Below are positions 9,476-20,449 of a stretch of 64,000 nt of DNA, piece by piece. Under the pieces are notes generated by a model. It was not told the origin of the DNA and ran no database searches. It worked only from the letters and a program-made list of their open reading frames with translations. Position 1 is the first letter of the stretch. Each line of letters opens with the position of its first letter. Source of the stretch: Acestrorhynchus altus (lineage: Eukaryota; Chordata; Actinopteri; Characiformes; Acestrorhynchidae); contig CM067521.1 in NCBI GenBank assembly GCA_034509495.1, positions 19,773,984-19,837,983 on the forward strand, written 5' to 3'. The translations under genes and the position numbers were made by a program.

Positions 9476-10080
9476 TTTTTGCATTGCACAAGAACACAAG
9501 AGATGATCCATTTCCAACAGGACTCATGAAATGGAACATGTTATTTAGTCATTAAAAGCAAAAAAAAAAAAAAATAATAGTCATTATAAATAAAAAAAAT
9601 AAACCCACAAATTTTTGTAGGTGCAAGAATTTTTTTTAGCAAAACGTGCTACAGTTAATTTTCAAATACCAAATATATAACAGAAGCAGAACGTTATCCA
9701 ACCAATCATTTCATATGTTCAGATAATGGTCTGCAAGACTATAAATCGCATGTTAGATCTAGGCCTAATGCCACATCAGTATTAGGAGCCAGTGATGTGA
9801 GGTAAAGAAGGTGATCTAACATAACACTGGGTGGATTACACCACTGAAGATATCATAAGATCCAAAGAGAGATAAATAATAGAAAATAGATAAATAGCAG
9901 GCAGATGCATAGGATTTTCATTTCCTTTGCAAGAGAGGTTATTGATCGGATTTAAAGAGCCTCTTTGAGACGGGACAGTCGTGCGGTAATATGAGATGGA
10001 TTTATGAGACACAATAGTTTTTTTTCCTCTTATATAAACAGAACCTTGAAAAAAACTTGTACCTCCCTGTATACACACCA
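9476..10080. other. AT-rich non-coding interval
   Basis: A-runs at 9560-9600. No gene or recognised repeat. Confidence 0.4.
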
Positions 10081-10376
10081 CATGTCCAAAAGTTTGTAGA
10101 CACCTGCTCCTCCAGATTCATTTGTTTTAAAAGAGGTTATATCCAGCATTTGTTAGAATAACTCTCTATTCCCCAGGGAAGGCTTTTACTAGATTGTGGA
10201 GGATTTGATTACATTCACAGACAAGCGCGTCAGGGAGCACAGGATGTAGGATTATCACCACCTCACCACATGTCCCCAAGTCTCCAACTCATCCCAAAAG
10301 TACAGTATGAAGTACCATCATTCCAGAGAACACACACCCACTGCTTCACAGCTCAGTGTTGGGGGGCTGTCTACCC
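10081..10376 (+). mobile_element. MITE family C, left half
   Basis: It opens with the terminal block CATGTCCAAAAGTTTGTAGA. Family markers follow: CAGGGAAGGCTTTTACTAGA, GTGGAGGATTTGATTACATT, CATTCCAGAGAACACA and CAGCTCAGTGTTGGGGGGCT. The element stops where a GA array begins at 10,377. It has no coding capacity. Other copies are at 15,176, 22,190, 38,225, 42,715 and 63,905. Confidence 0.75.
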
Positions 10377-10409
<33 letters not shown>

Positions 10410-10424
10410 ATGAGAGAATGAGAG

Positions 10425-10472
<48 letters not shown>
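10377..10472. repeat. (GA)n microsatellite
   Basis: Long GA array with GAATGAGA interruptions around 10,405-10,430. It replaces the right half of the MITE to its left. Confidence 0.95.
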
Positions 10473-10475
<3 letters not shown>

Positions 10476-11174
10476 ACCCAGAGATGTTTAGCCTTTGACT
10501 TGTGATCGGACCGGCCTCATTAAAACGCGTCTGATCTGATTTCAGCTTTGGGCTCTCTGGCAAACACTAAGCTCTGTTTTCTTCAGCAGGAAATTTAAAT
10601 TCCCTGTCTACAGCACGAGGAAAGCCTCGCTCAAATAGGATTTGCGTATTCATAGGATGCCAAAGCATTTCAAACTAACTCATTTTAATTGAGTATTTAT
10701 TATAAGATTGGCTTTAGAGTTTCTGCTCGTGAATCAGATGCACGGTTTGTAATGTTATGAATAATACATCATCAGCAGCATCCATAATACAGCATAAATA
10801 TGAACAGTAGCCATGATAAAATTTGAATTCTACACTTCATTCTCTCTAAGTTTCCTCAAATGTTATCTAAACAGAGGCGTGACCGCAAAGCTATATTAGC
10901 CACTCATTATCTGATACTTACATCCACCAAACATTCTGAATGCATTCGGTGAAATAAATGAAATGAGGCTTCATGAAATAACACTGCAATTTAAAACATC
11001 AACTTTTCACCAAACTTTCTCTCAGTCTCCTTATCAGCCCTTAGAGTTTTATAAGCTGCTTCCCAAAACAGTCAGTTTCCTCCTCCCTCAAAATAGCTGA
11101 AATCAAATGCTTAACAGAGCCAACAAACGTCCCTGTTTTGAGCTCCTTCAGACCTGCTTCTAATTCAAATAACA
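10473..11174. other. Unique AT-rich block, possible conserved non-coding DNA
   Basis: Non-repetitive sequence with homeodomain-type cores (TTAATTGA near 10,686) and no frame of note. Developmental enhancers look like this, but conservation cannot be judged here. Confidence 0.25.
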
Positions 11175-11680
11175 AACCTTTAATCCAAACAAACTTCTAA
11201 TGTTCAAATCCAATTAAACATCTAATCCAAACAAACCTCTAATGTTCAAATCCAATTAAACATCTAATCCAAACAAACCTTTAATGTTCAAATCCAATTA
11301 AACATCTAATCCAAACAAACTTCTAATGTTCAAATCCAATTAAACATCTAATCCAAACAAACTTCTAATCTTCACATTCAAACAAATGTCTAAATTCAAA
11401 TCCAAACAAATCTTTAATCCAAATAAACATTGAATCATCTAAACAAAATAAAGGACTAATTATCTAATACAAACAATCAACCAAACGTTTAATCCTTCAA
11501 ACAAATTTCTAGTCTTCAAATGTAAACAAACTTCTAATTCAAATTAACTTCTAAACCTCAGATTGAAACAATTTAATCTAAATAAAAAATGTTGACCTTT
11601 TAATCCAAACAATCTTCTAATCCTCTAATGTAAACAGATTTCTAATCCAAATTCTAACCCAAACAAATTTTCAGAATTCA
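11175..11680. repeat. 42-bp tandem repeat with decayed right flank
   Basis: The marker TAATGTTCAAATCC (TAATCTTC in the last) starts at 11,198, 11,240, 11,282, 11,324 and 11,366, an exact 42-bp period for about five units. Each unit contains AATCCAAACAAAC twice in degenerate form. From 11,380 to 11,680 the same AAACAAA..TCTAAT vocabulary continues with indels, as a decayed extension. Confidence 0.85.
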
Positions 11681-11689
11681 CTTTGCAAG

Positions 11690-12260
11690 GACGATCCTTG
11701 AGACAAAAGATCAGATTGTGGGCATCAACAGACTCCCAACCCTTGGCGTCTTGAATGACAGTCAAGCTCTGCATCCTTTGGGCCTTGGATAATCCATTCA
11801 TTCTTAATTTCCCAAAAATTGGCAGCTGGATCTTTTTTCTTGTTTCTTGAGTTTCTAACATGGCGAGACACAACGCATGAAGGAACACTAAGGATGGTGG
11901 AGGATTATGTCCGACTCTTTTCCTGCAGACATGATTCAGACGTTCCGCTCTTGGCACCAAGACATTTGAATGGTTTTGAAGCAAAGCCTCCTTGCAGCAA
12001 TTACGCCCCTGACCAAACCCGAGGTGCTCACCCAATCAATGTCTCTCTGCTCTAATTGTTCCATGGCTCCACCAGCAGTCTCCTGTAGGTGCAAATCTAT
12101 TGCCTTTGACACCATCCAGTCACAAATATCTCCCCGGTGTATTCCCCTCCCCCAACCCCCAGGCCAGGATATGAGGGATCCTTTTGGCCTGTGCTTTCTT
12201 CCCCAATTTCTTCTACAAATAGATCCATGGCTCCAGGACATGGCAACACATTGAAGCATT
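11690..12260 (-). other. Unrecognised block with minus-strand coding flavour
   Basis: The minus strand has overlapping frames in different phases. Read continuously (11,936-12,259, then 11,625-12,035) they suggest one frameshifted coding relic. Visible stretches include MSWSHGSICRRNWGRKHRP near the right end, with KAQRMQSLTVIQDAKGWESV and HNLIFCLKDRPCKV further left. I do not recognise the protein. A decayed transposon or retrogene is the likeliest reading, chance the alternative. Confidence 0.3.
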
Positions 12261-12931
12261 AATAAAACAAAAAAAAAAAGAAGAAAAGTCCCCTGTTGGT
12301 CTTATTTTCCATTTGATTCTACTGTTTATAATTCATGAAGGACCATCGGGGCACCAACCAGTGACAGAGACCTGCACCATCTGGTCAAATCAGGTTTGTA
12401 ATCCAAAGATATATATTTCAGGAGGTTTGAAGCAATGGGTTGGGTCTGATCATCTATCTGTCTTAGAGATACATTTCTTGTTTTGAAGGATTTTTTTTCC
12501 AATCTAAGTTTTAAAGTGCTCCATTAAAGTTTTATGCAGTGCTGTCCTCTCGTCTTAGTGTGATAGCTTTGAAGTCCGCTAGCACATCTTCCACCTGTCT
12601 CCTATGTATTTTTCATTGTTTCCTAAAGCCTCACTTTAATGGAGGCTTTCACGTTCTACTGCCCTGCTGCTGTAAACCCTCAAAGCAAGGCGGATATCAA
12701 CAACACTGGGTAAATTAGAATACTTGACTATGCAAAGGACCTGTGGATTAATGCAAATGTTTTCAAGCTCTCTCTCTCACTCTCGTTTGTCTTTGTCTTC
12801 TTCTCTGTGGCTTGACATTTATACAGGGTACACTTTTTAACAAGGCTGTCTATGTAAAGGGCTTATGTTCGGGTCTAATACATTTATTAACAATTATTCA
12901 GTACAACATAAACCATTGTGTTGTGTGACTT
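12261..12931. other. Non-coding interval
   Basis: Nothing recognised. Confidence 0.4.
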
Positions 12932-13060
12932 CAGAGGTCAGTTTTGCTTTTGGATCACGGTCCGGGTGGATTGGTTCACATTCATTCAGTGGTCAGTTGT
13001 GCTTTCAGATCACAATCTGGGGGTTCTTGCATTTGTTTGGTAGTCAGGTTAGGATCAGGG
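12932..13060. repeat. Short degenerate tandem repeat, ~55-bp period
   Basis: GGTCAGTTTTGCTTTTGGAT at 12,937 recurs as GGTCAGTTGTGCTTTCAGAT about 55 bp later. A weaker third start, GGTAGTCAGGTTAGGATCAG, follows. It lies inside a 141-codon plus-strand frame (12,865-13,290) for which no protein family is recognised. Confidence 0.5.
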
Positions 13061-13449
13061 TCTTCAGGGGCTCATTAGAAAAATTGAAAGCCCAGGACAG
13101 GCAATGCCCATGTCCTAAACTCCAACCAACCTTCACATTTTTAGTTTTGATCTCCATATTTGTAGCTGCTTATACCATAGTTAGACTTCTGAGTTTGCTA
13201 AACGCTCCGTCCATGTTGTGCACTGCACATAAAAGTACAATAGTCATCCGTTGTTGTTATGAGGTAGAACAGCAGCTTGGAATGAGATAGTGGGTGGTTT
13301 GTGACACAAACTTAGATCATCCAATCAGAAGGAGCATGATATGCAGCACCATTTAATGTAGAATGGGTAATTGGAATACAGTGCAGGCAAACATCAAACA
13401 AAGTTCAGCTTCACATAAAAGTAAGTTCTTAACATTTTACAACCTTTGA
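13061..13449. other. Non-coding interval
   Basis: Nothing recognised. Confidence 0.4.
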
Positions 13450-13720
13450 AGTGTGTTTACTGATCAATGATCAGTCAGAGTCTGTATGCAGGTTGAGCAT
13501 GTACATGAGGACAGAGCAGTAAACATGCACTGGAAACTGCTTTGGCATTTAAAATGGAGCTTAAATCGGAAACAAAGGAATCTTAGCTGTTTTGATGATG
13601 AGACTGCTAGATAGGGTAAGTCTTCTCCTTTGTTATGGTATGTGTATGATGTCTGTAGGTTACTCTGATCCTGAGATACGAAGCCTAGAATACAGCATGT
13701 CGCTGCCTGCAAGGTGCAGA
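13450..13720 (-). mobile_element. Dispersed repeat family B, reversed copy
   Basis: CAGAGTCTGTATGCAGGTTG and AACATGCACTGGA are the reverse complements of family B blocks. GAAGCCTAGAATACAGCATG at about 13,680 is the reverse complement of the left-end block TTCTAGGCTTC. Confidence 0.6.
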
Positions 13721-13808
13721 TCTCAGGTTGTAAGAGTTAAAATTGAACAGCTTTGCCAGTGTGTGTCACACTCCCCCTCATTTATTCTTTCTTAATTACA
13801 CCACAGTT

Positions 13809-13990
13809 AGACTTTTCACAGTCCTTCACAGAGCCTGCAAATTTAAGGCTTAGATGTTGCTGGTTCCTGATCTTACTATACCTTCTCCATCCATCAGTGT
13901 TCTACCTGTCAGCTTCCACAGACCTTCTTGGTGTCTATATGTATTTATATCACTGACTTTTGCACAGTCCGGCACAGAACCTGCAAATTT
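13809..13990. repeat. Direct repeat pair, ~35 bp, 147 bp apart
   Basis: GACTTTTCACAGTCCTTCAC with AGAGCCTGCAAATTT recurs as GACTTTTGCACAGTCCGGCA with AGAACCTGCAAATTT. The spacer is unique. It may be two remnants of a longer tandem repeat. Confidence 0.6.
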
Positions 13991-14498
13991 CCATCACTTT
14001 AGTGAAACAGCTTGAACTGAAATGGCGACATCCCCATAAACTTCCCTGTGGTACAGCTGCAATAAAACATATGGCCATTTAACTGTGAGGGTCTGTACGT
14101 GGGCCTATGATTTGATTCTCCATGCTCATAACTAGATCCCGTTTCACAGTAGTTTCTGAATAAATTATACAATAACTGAATAATAAAGTCTAAAAGACTA
14201 ATAACCAAATAATAAGCTTGTAGTATGAGGGGTTAAGGCAGATGGATGGATAGTGGATGGGATAGGGCAAAGGCCCAAAGGCAGTAGCTCCTGTGTCTCC
14301 TGGTACCTGGGCAGTTAATTAAAAGCCCGCACTCTGTTGAAGTGCCTCTCTGCCGTGCAATAAAGCACATTTATTGCACCTCACTGCCTCGCCTCTTTTC
14401 TTCGCTGTGACAAAGTGCACTTCACCCAGGCCGGGTGTAACTCTTTGGCCTAGACAGCTTTGAGGGGGAGCGGTAGGCTCAGGCTGGAAGAGTTGGAG

Positions 14499-14500
<2 letters not shown>
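13991..14500. other. Non-coding interval
   Basis: A short GGATGGAT run lies near 14,241. GC content rises at 14,330-14,490 without an identifiable promoter or exon. Confidence 0.35.

Positions 14501-14541
<41 letters not shown>
14501..14541. repeat. (GT)n microsatellite
   Basis: About 20 uninterrupted GT units. Confidence 0.97.
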
Positions 14542-14542
<1 letters not shown>

Positions 14543-15175
14543 CTTAGTTCCTCAAACTCATGTGCACAAAGTAATGTAGTCCAGTATGTATTATATTTAC
14601 CTTTAAAGCAACTTTATGCATCATTATACCTTAAAAGAGCAGCTTCATAATTGCCTTACTGGTCCACTGACTGTAAAAGGGAGAACAACACCTCCAGGCT
14701 GAAATGCTGCTGCTGCACTTAATAACTTTGGTGCAGTTGCATGAGAAAATCATGTCTCATTACTTTACTACCTCATATTACCTTCTGCATTGCAGACCTG
14801 GAAGATGAAGACGTTGGTGGCAGTGGGCCATATGGCACCGGAACGAATTCAGGATATCTAACTGAATTTAAAATGGCAGAAATTCTAGAATATCATGTAC
14901 ATTAATTAGTTTAGTCTACATTGCCGCAAAAGTTGTTGGGGAATCATGTGTCAGGCGGCAGTGCAGGGTACATATAGGGTACAGTATAAGAAGCAGAAAT
15001 TGGCTATTAAGGCACAAGTGTTGTGTGTGGACATTAACACTGTGACATAGAGAAGACACTGGATTTTTGTCCATGGTTACAACATTATCCATCTTCTTAG
15101 TCAGAGATCCAGCTCCAGATCCACGCTGTTTTACTCTTACTACATCTAATTAATGTCTTAATGTTTTAGTAAATG
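14542..15175. other. Non-coding interval
   Basis: Nothing recognised. Confidence 0.4.
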
Positions 15176-16035
15176 TTCACTATCTGGACAAAAGTATTGG
15201 GACACTGGCTCATTCACGGTTTCTTCCAAAAGCAAGTGTAAGAGTTCATGTTGCGTTGTTATAGTAACTGTCTCCACTGTCCAATAGCTGTGATTGCAAA
15301 CAACAGACAATGACTTGAAACCGTCTACAAAAAAACAGTTTTAGTTCAATGTTGTGGTTATTAATCAAAATGAATTTCGGTCTAGGTTAGACTTAAACCT
15401 AATATTAAATCATATCCTGTACAGTCTTAAAGATGGAATCAATAGGCAGCACTCTTAATTCTACATTTATTGTGTTAATATTCATCAGGCATACCCTGTA
15501 AGCCCAGTTTAAGAGTTCATCTGGGCCAAATGAACTGCACTAAATGCTGCTTTTGACCAGGTGGTGCTTAAATGAGTGCTTAGAGAGAACACTGCCTACA
15601 ATATCACTTAAAATAGCTCCAAATCAGCAGGTTAAAAAAAGGACAAGATAATGCCAAGTACCCACATGTTCCTCAGAAAACAGGAGGTGTGTTAAAAAAT
15701 ATTCAACCTTAATTCATAAAAAAATACTTACATTCAGATACAACAAACCTACTCCTTAGTCTCCTTCAAAGTAGTCCCCCCCGTATTGAGCTATGAAGCA
15801 GTTGAACTTGTTCTCTGGTGGTACCTCATACAGTACATTGGTGATGAGTTGGGGATTTGGGGATGAGGTGGGTTGGTGATAATCCTACATTCTGAGCTCC
15901 CGAATGCTCCTGTGGTTGAAACCATTCACAGTAGAGACATTTACTTCAACAAAGGCAGAATTAACTTTTTAATTAATTTTATTTCAGAAGAAACAATGTA
16001 TGAGCATGTCCCAATACTTTTGTCCTTATAGTGTT
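15176..16035. mobile_element. MITE family C, composite block bounded by both ends
   Basis: GGACAAAAGTATTGGGACAC at 15,187 is matched in inverse by GTCCCAATACTTTTGTCCTT at about 16,009. The block is thus flanked by inverted terminal repeats about 850 bp apart. Family interior markers are weak (ATGAGCATGTCC, CAGAAGAAACAATG near the right end, TTCTTCCAAAAGCAAGTGTA near the left). The middle looks unrelated or strongly diverged, so it may hold an inserted sequence. Confidence 0.65.
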
Positions 16036-17074
16036 AAAGGGCCTGCATCAACTGCAGTTTGTAATTTCCTATTGTATGTATGGGTGTACCTGCATTTCAC
16101 ATTCAGTACACCTCTACATGTCTTCTTGGGGCTTCCTTCTGGCTGATAGAAGGAAACAAGTGCTGGCCAGACGGGATCAGATGGCCCAGGCTTGGCCTCA
16201 TTGGTACCTGATCTAATAGCCTCTAGAGGAGGCAGGCAGGCGCCTCTGGTTCAATACGAGGCTGTTCAGACAGTCAGGATGGAGGCAAGAGCTGATCGCC
16301 CTGTTTCCAGGGTGGGGCACTTTGTCACTGTCATTTTCTTTCTCAACACCTTATGTGTCTCTGACTATGTTCCTCACTCTTTCACTTACTTCTTCCGAAA
16401 CCACAAATCAGAAAATGAATATCATTTACATTTAAAGCGAAAACTTGGCTACAAAACCTCATTTGCACAGATTTCCCCAAATCCCAGATATAGTAGATCT
16501 GCTAAGACGTGTCTTGCATCTGAAATTTGCACTTTTTAGTCTGTTTAAATCGAACTCGGGTTCATTTTCATCCTTCATGTCATTAGTTTGGGCAGGTATG
16601 AACACAGTCATCAGATGTGGTCCAACACAACCACACCAAGACCCTTTAGATGATCCAACACAGCTATCTCATGAGCTCTGCAGGTGTAGTTTAGGCTGGT
16701 ATACTGGCCATGCATGTACTGTCTTGATCCCACCCCAGACAGTTCTGACCAATCCGTGGAGAGCATCATTCAACGTTTGTTGTAATGCATTTTGGTGAGC
16801 TTAGACTTTTCTTGTATCTCTAAATGTGTAATTTTACAGAAGAAGGAACAATATCAATTAAAGTCGATGTTAACAGATTTAATTTATTTTGGAGTGTTTC
16901 TATTGGGTCATTCCTCATAATCATCTGTCACACTTTATATATATAGACCAATTCTCAGAACTAAAAATACCAAAAAAATAAATAAATAACAACAACAAGG
17001 ACAAATTTAGGACATAATAATCAAATCAGTCATAAAAGCAAGTGAACCAGATATTCTGAAATGTTTAAATCAAT
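16036..17074. other. Non-coding interval
   Basis: Frames at 16,192-16,798 show no family resemblance. No known repeats were recognised. Confidence 0.35.
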
Positions 17075-17160
17075 ATTGGACTTTTGCAGTATAGGTTTAG
17101 AAGGGATAAAACTGATACATTGATAGATAAATAACAAAAATAATAAAGGATGTGGAGTAA
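17075..17160 (+). mobile_element. Dispersed repeat family B, right end only
   Basis: AGAAGGGATAAAACTGATAC and the AT-rich tail TTGATAGATAAATAACAAAA match the right end of the copies at 3,195 and 8,934. Confidence 0.5.
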
Positions 17161-17833
17161 TAAATACTGTGGATGATCAATATTCAAAAGGATTATAAAG
17201 TGTTTTTACTTTTTTAGGAGCTATGAAAATAACTATAACCCACCAAGTTGCCATAATAATAATCTATAACTGTACCACCATCGCTTTTGGTGAAATGCAA
17301 CCTTGCTTTTGTATATCTGTGTTCTGTTTCATGCAGCGAATGTGACTCTATAGGATTCGTCTACAAAGATACAAAGAACGTTGAACAACAGCACATACAG
17401 ATATCAAGGTACATGGAGACATACAAGGAACAAACAGAGATTATTGCTGGTAGGAGTCTGTTTCTTCTATAGGATGATAGAATTGCATTTGTGGCCTCTC
17501 TCTTCTCCTGTCTTTAACCCCACCCACACCACCTCCCTGGGCATCCACCCTCCCATCACAAGCACAAGATTAATACATGTTCTACATTCTATGCTTACTT
17601 TAGCCAATAAAAGCCCATTTGAAGCTTTTGTCGCTGGTGTTCATAGACATACTCCAGAAATCCCAGGAGGTCACCTCGGACCATGGGTCTTCTACAATCC
17701 TATTGGTGTGTCCCCAGAACCCCAGCTGTCCTGTTTATTTGCATTTCAGTGAGGCACAGGTGTTTCTTTTAGATTACCCTGTTCGTTGGTCCACACGGGG
17801 AAACAGGCGTAATCATGTTAGCTGAATAGAGAC

Positions 17834-17835
<2 letters not shown>
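17161..17835. other. Non-coding interval
   Basis: A 123-codon frame at 17,381-17,752 shows no recognisable domain. Nothing else was seen. Confidence 0.35.

Positions 17836-17886
<51 letters not shown>
17836..17886. repeat. (TC)n microsatellite
   Basis: About 25 TC units. Confidence 0.97.
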
Positions 17887-17888
<2 letters not shown>

Positions 17889-18162
17889 GTCTCTTATACA
17901 CATATTGACAGGGAACTGTCTCTGGACCTAATTGATCTGGCTGGGGACTGTGGGGTGATAGAAGGAACGGAGGAATTTCACCACCGGCTACTCCATTTCA
18001 ACACCCCCATGCCACACATGCCTTGTTCGGCCCAATGGCAAATTCCACCACGCAGCACATTTGGCTGGGCGTGAGGAGTATCTGTTATTGACGCGCCACA
18101 GTCATTTAGCCATCCTTCAGTGCCTGTCACATTGTGGTGTGTGTTTACAGTATGAGAATTGT

Positions 18163-18163
<1 letters not shown>
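17887..18163. other. Unique block, possible conserved non-coding DNA
   Basis: Non-repetitive sequence with balanced composition, lying between two microsatellites. No splice-bounded open frame. Function unknown. Confidence 0.25.

Positions 18164-18215
<52 letters not shown>
18164..18215. repeat. (GT)n microsatellite
   Basis: About 25 GT units. Confidence 0.97.
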
Positions 18216-18218
<3 letters not shown>

Positions 18219-18534
18219 TAATCTAACAGTGGATGTCTGCCCATACATATGTCCCTTCTGAACACACCTTATCTGCATTCACAGCCTAACTTCTGAACTA
18301 CTGCTTGCATACAGTGCAGCTACTTATAAAGTAAAACTACTGAACTACTGCATTCATCTTGGATAACTGCTCATATAGTATAATACTGGAATTACTGTGT
18401 TCATGTAGTGTAAATACTCAAACTGTGCAACTACTGAACTATTCATCCATCTAGACAAACTATAGTGTAACTACTGAACTATTGAGCTCATGTTTATGTC
18501 ATGCTTATCCTTCGTATCATGTGTTCAGCTTTTT

Positions 18535-18610
18535 ATTTTTTTATTTCTGTAAAGCTGCTCTGTGACATCAGTTCTAAAAAGCATTATAAATACATTTCCG
18601 ATTGATTGAT
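18535..18610 (+). mobile_element. LINE/SINE 3' tail fragment
   Basis: TGTAAAGCTGCTCTGTGACA, TTATAAATACATTT and a GATTGATTGAT end match the common 3' tail of L2-type LINEs and the SINEs that share it. Confidence 0.6.
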
Positions 18611-18725
18611 GTTGAGTAACTACTAATAAGATCATAAGATCTATTTAACCAGGGCAACTATTCATGTTTTAAATAAGTAGAGTAAGTATTTATCGTAGAA
18701 CTACTAAAGTACTGCATTTATCTAG

Positions 18726-18840
18726 AACAGAGGTCACCAACACTGCTCCTGGAGAGTTATCTTCCTACAGGTTTTAGTTCCAACACAAATCTAACACATC
18801 CCATCAAACCAATCCAAAACGTTCCTTTAAAGTACATGCT
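18726..18840 (+). mobile_element. Dispersed fish repeat fragment
   Basis: CACCAACACTGCTCCTGGAG, CTTCCTACAGGTTTTAGTTC and AATCTAACACATCCCATCAA form a block I know as an abundant ostariophysan interspersed repeat. Partial reverse-oriented relatives are at 19,999-20,100 and 56,060-56,215. Confidence 0.55.
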
Positions 18841-18955
18841 TATATAGCACAACTGCTAAATTACTGCATTTATCTAGACCAAGTACGTTTATATCGTAAC
18901 TACTACTGAACTCCTGCACTCATCTAGAGTAACTACTTACAGAGCACAGCTACTA

Positions 18956-19740
18956 AATAATAATAATAATAATAATAATACATTTTATTTATAAAGCGCT
19001 TTTCAAGACACTCAAAGACGCTTTACATACACTACAGATAAAAAGAGCAAGAATAATAAAATTAGAAATAAACCATAAAACAGTGAAAATCATAAATCAA
19101 AATTGAAACAAAAGAAAAGAGAAAGGATGATAGTGGGAGGTGGGAAGAGCAAGAAAATGACCAACAAGTATACATTAACAGAAACACAATAAAAAGGACC
19201 ATATTACAAATTAAAAGCAGATCTGAAAAGGTGGGGTTTAAGCAATGACTTAAAAACGGACAGATCGGAACAGTCTCTTATAGTTTAGGAAGAGTGTTCC
19301 ATAGAGAGGGAGCAGCTACGGTTCCGGTGCTTCGTCCAAATGGGAACAGACAGCAGGTTAGCGTCAGAAGAGCGAAGGCTACGAGCAGGAGTGTATTGAT
19401 GAAGCAAGTCTGTTAGGTAGGATGGAGCCTGGTTATGGAGGGCTTTGTAAGTGATTAGGAGAATTTTGAACTGAATGCGTTGGGCAACAGGAAGCCAATG
19501 GAGTTTTTGAAGAACAGGTGTAATATGTTCTCGAGGACGTGTATGAGTAAGAAGACGTGCAGCTGAGTTCTGGATATGCTGAAGTTTGTTTAGTGTTTTA
19601 CTGGATGTACCATATGCTATTGCAATGGTCAATTCTGGATGTTATGAAAGCGTGGATCAGTGTTTCAGCAGCAGTAGAAGAAAGGGATGAACGTATACGT
19701 ACTATATTCTTCAGAAGAAAGAAAGAAGTTTTGGTGATTT
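18956..19740 (-). mobile_element. 5'-truncated L2-type LINE
   Basis: Read on the minus strand, the element holds the ORF2 C-terminus, a 3' untranslated region and the tail block GAAAAGCGCTTTATAAATAA, ending in an (ATT)n run at 18,957-18,983. This is the usual shape of an L2 copy made by target-primed reverse transcription. It sits inside the 47-bp satellite. Candidate target-site duplication: CTACTAAA on the left and ACTACTGAA on the right. Confidence 0.8.
19204..19740 (-). pseudogene. L2-type LINE ORF2 C-terminal relic
   Basis: From the right, the minus strand reads NIVRIRSSLSSTAAETLIHA, FITSRIDHCNS, YGTSSKTLNKLQHIQNSAAR and LLTHTRPREHITPVLQKLHW. It continues LPVAQRIQFKILLITYKALH, APSYLTDLL and SLRSSDANLL. 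After a stop at 19,287 it resumes in the same frame as TIRDCSDL and SVFKSLLKPHLFRSAFNL, to a stop at 19,204. In L2/CR1-like LINEs this segment follows the reverse transcriptase domain. Only one local pair of indels near the LWN(T)LP motif and one near DHCNS break an otherwise open frame, so the copy is younger than most relics here. The reverse transcriptase and endonuclease domains are absent. Confidence 0.82.
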
Positions 19741-20380
19741 GACTACTGAACTACTGCATTTATCTAGAGTAACTTCTTACAGAGCACAACTCCTGAACTA
19801 CTGCACTCATCTCGAGTAACTTCTTACAGAGCACAACTCCTGAACTCCTGCACTCATCTCGAGTAACTTCTTACAGAGCACAACTCCTGAACTCCTGCAT
19901 TCATCTGGAGTAACTTCTTACAGAGCACAACTTCTGAACTCCTGCATTCATCTAGAGTATCTTCTTACAGAGCACAACTACTGAACTACTCCTGCACAGC
20001 TTTGTAAATTTGCCAGCACACCTGATTCATCGAACCTGTTATCAGAGGCACTTGGGACATCAGCATCACCTGTGCTGGACTCCAGCCCTCAGGTCCCCAC
20101 CCCTATCTAGAGTAAGTAAACATATAGCAAAAATACTTACATAGCAAAACAACTGAACTACTGCATTCATCTGGACTAACTACACATATTGTAAGTACTT
20201 CACGTAGTGTCATGTGACTACTCATATAATGTAACTACTGAATTATCATGCTCATCTAGAATAACTACTAGTGTAACTGTTGTGTTAATATTATGTCCTA
20301 ACTCCACACAGAGTTTAAACACTGAAGTACTGCCCTCATGCAGAGTAACTAATAGAGTCATTATTTACAACTTAAGCCAA
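19741..20380. repeat. 47-bp tandem satellite, ordered core and decayed right part
   Basis: The unit start CTGAACTACTGC (or CTGAACTCCTGC) lies at 19,746, 19,793 and 19,840, an exact 47-bp step, and continues in step to about 19,985. Each unit holds CATCT(A/C)GAGTAACTTC and TTACAGAGCACAACT. Right of 19,999 the pattern is interrupted by a dispersed repeat fragment and then recurs in decayed form to about 20,380. Confidence 0.88.
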
Positions 20381-20449
20381 ATCTCTGCGTAGAAGTCTGT
20401 ACATCTCTACTAATTTCTAAAATCTATATTCATGTCTGTCCCATAAATA
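20381..20449. other. Non-coding spacer
   Basis: Nothing recognised. Confidence 0.4.

Larger units (their letters stand above)
18270..18955. repeat. Decayed satellite related to the 47-bp repeat, left part
   Basis: The vocabulary CTACTGAACTACTGCATTCA, ATCTAGA(C/G)(T/C)AA and TAGTGTAACTACT recurs at irregular distances. This is how the ordered 47-bp units at 19,746-19,985 would look after many indels. Two other repeats are nested in it, at 18,535-18,610 and 18,726-18,840. Confidence 0.7.

Noticed and set aside
12865..13290. 141-codon frame with a hydrophobic C-terminal part
   Set aside because: It runs across a degenerate tandem repeat and has no recognised domain or exon signals.
17381..17752. 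123-codon frame as a gene
   Set aside because: Overlaps other frames of equal quality, lacks a recognisable domain and has no splice or promoter context.
19999..20100. Separate new repeat within the satellite
   Set aside because: It resembles a known fish dispersed repeat also present at 56,060, so it was noted only as nested in the satellite.
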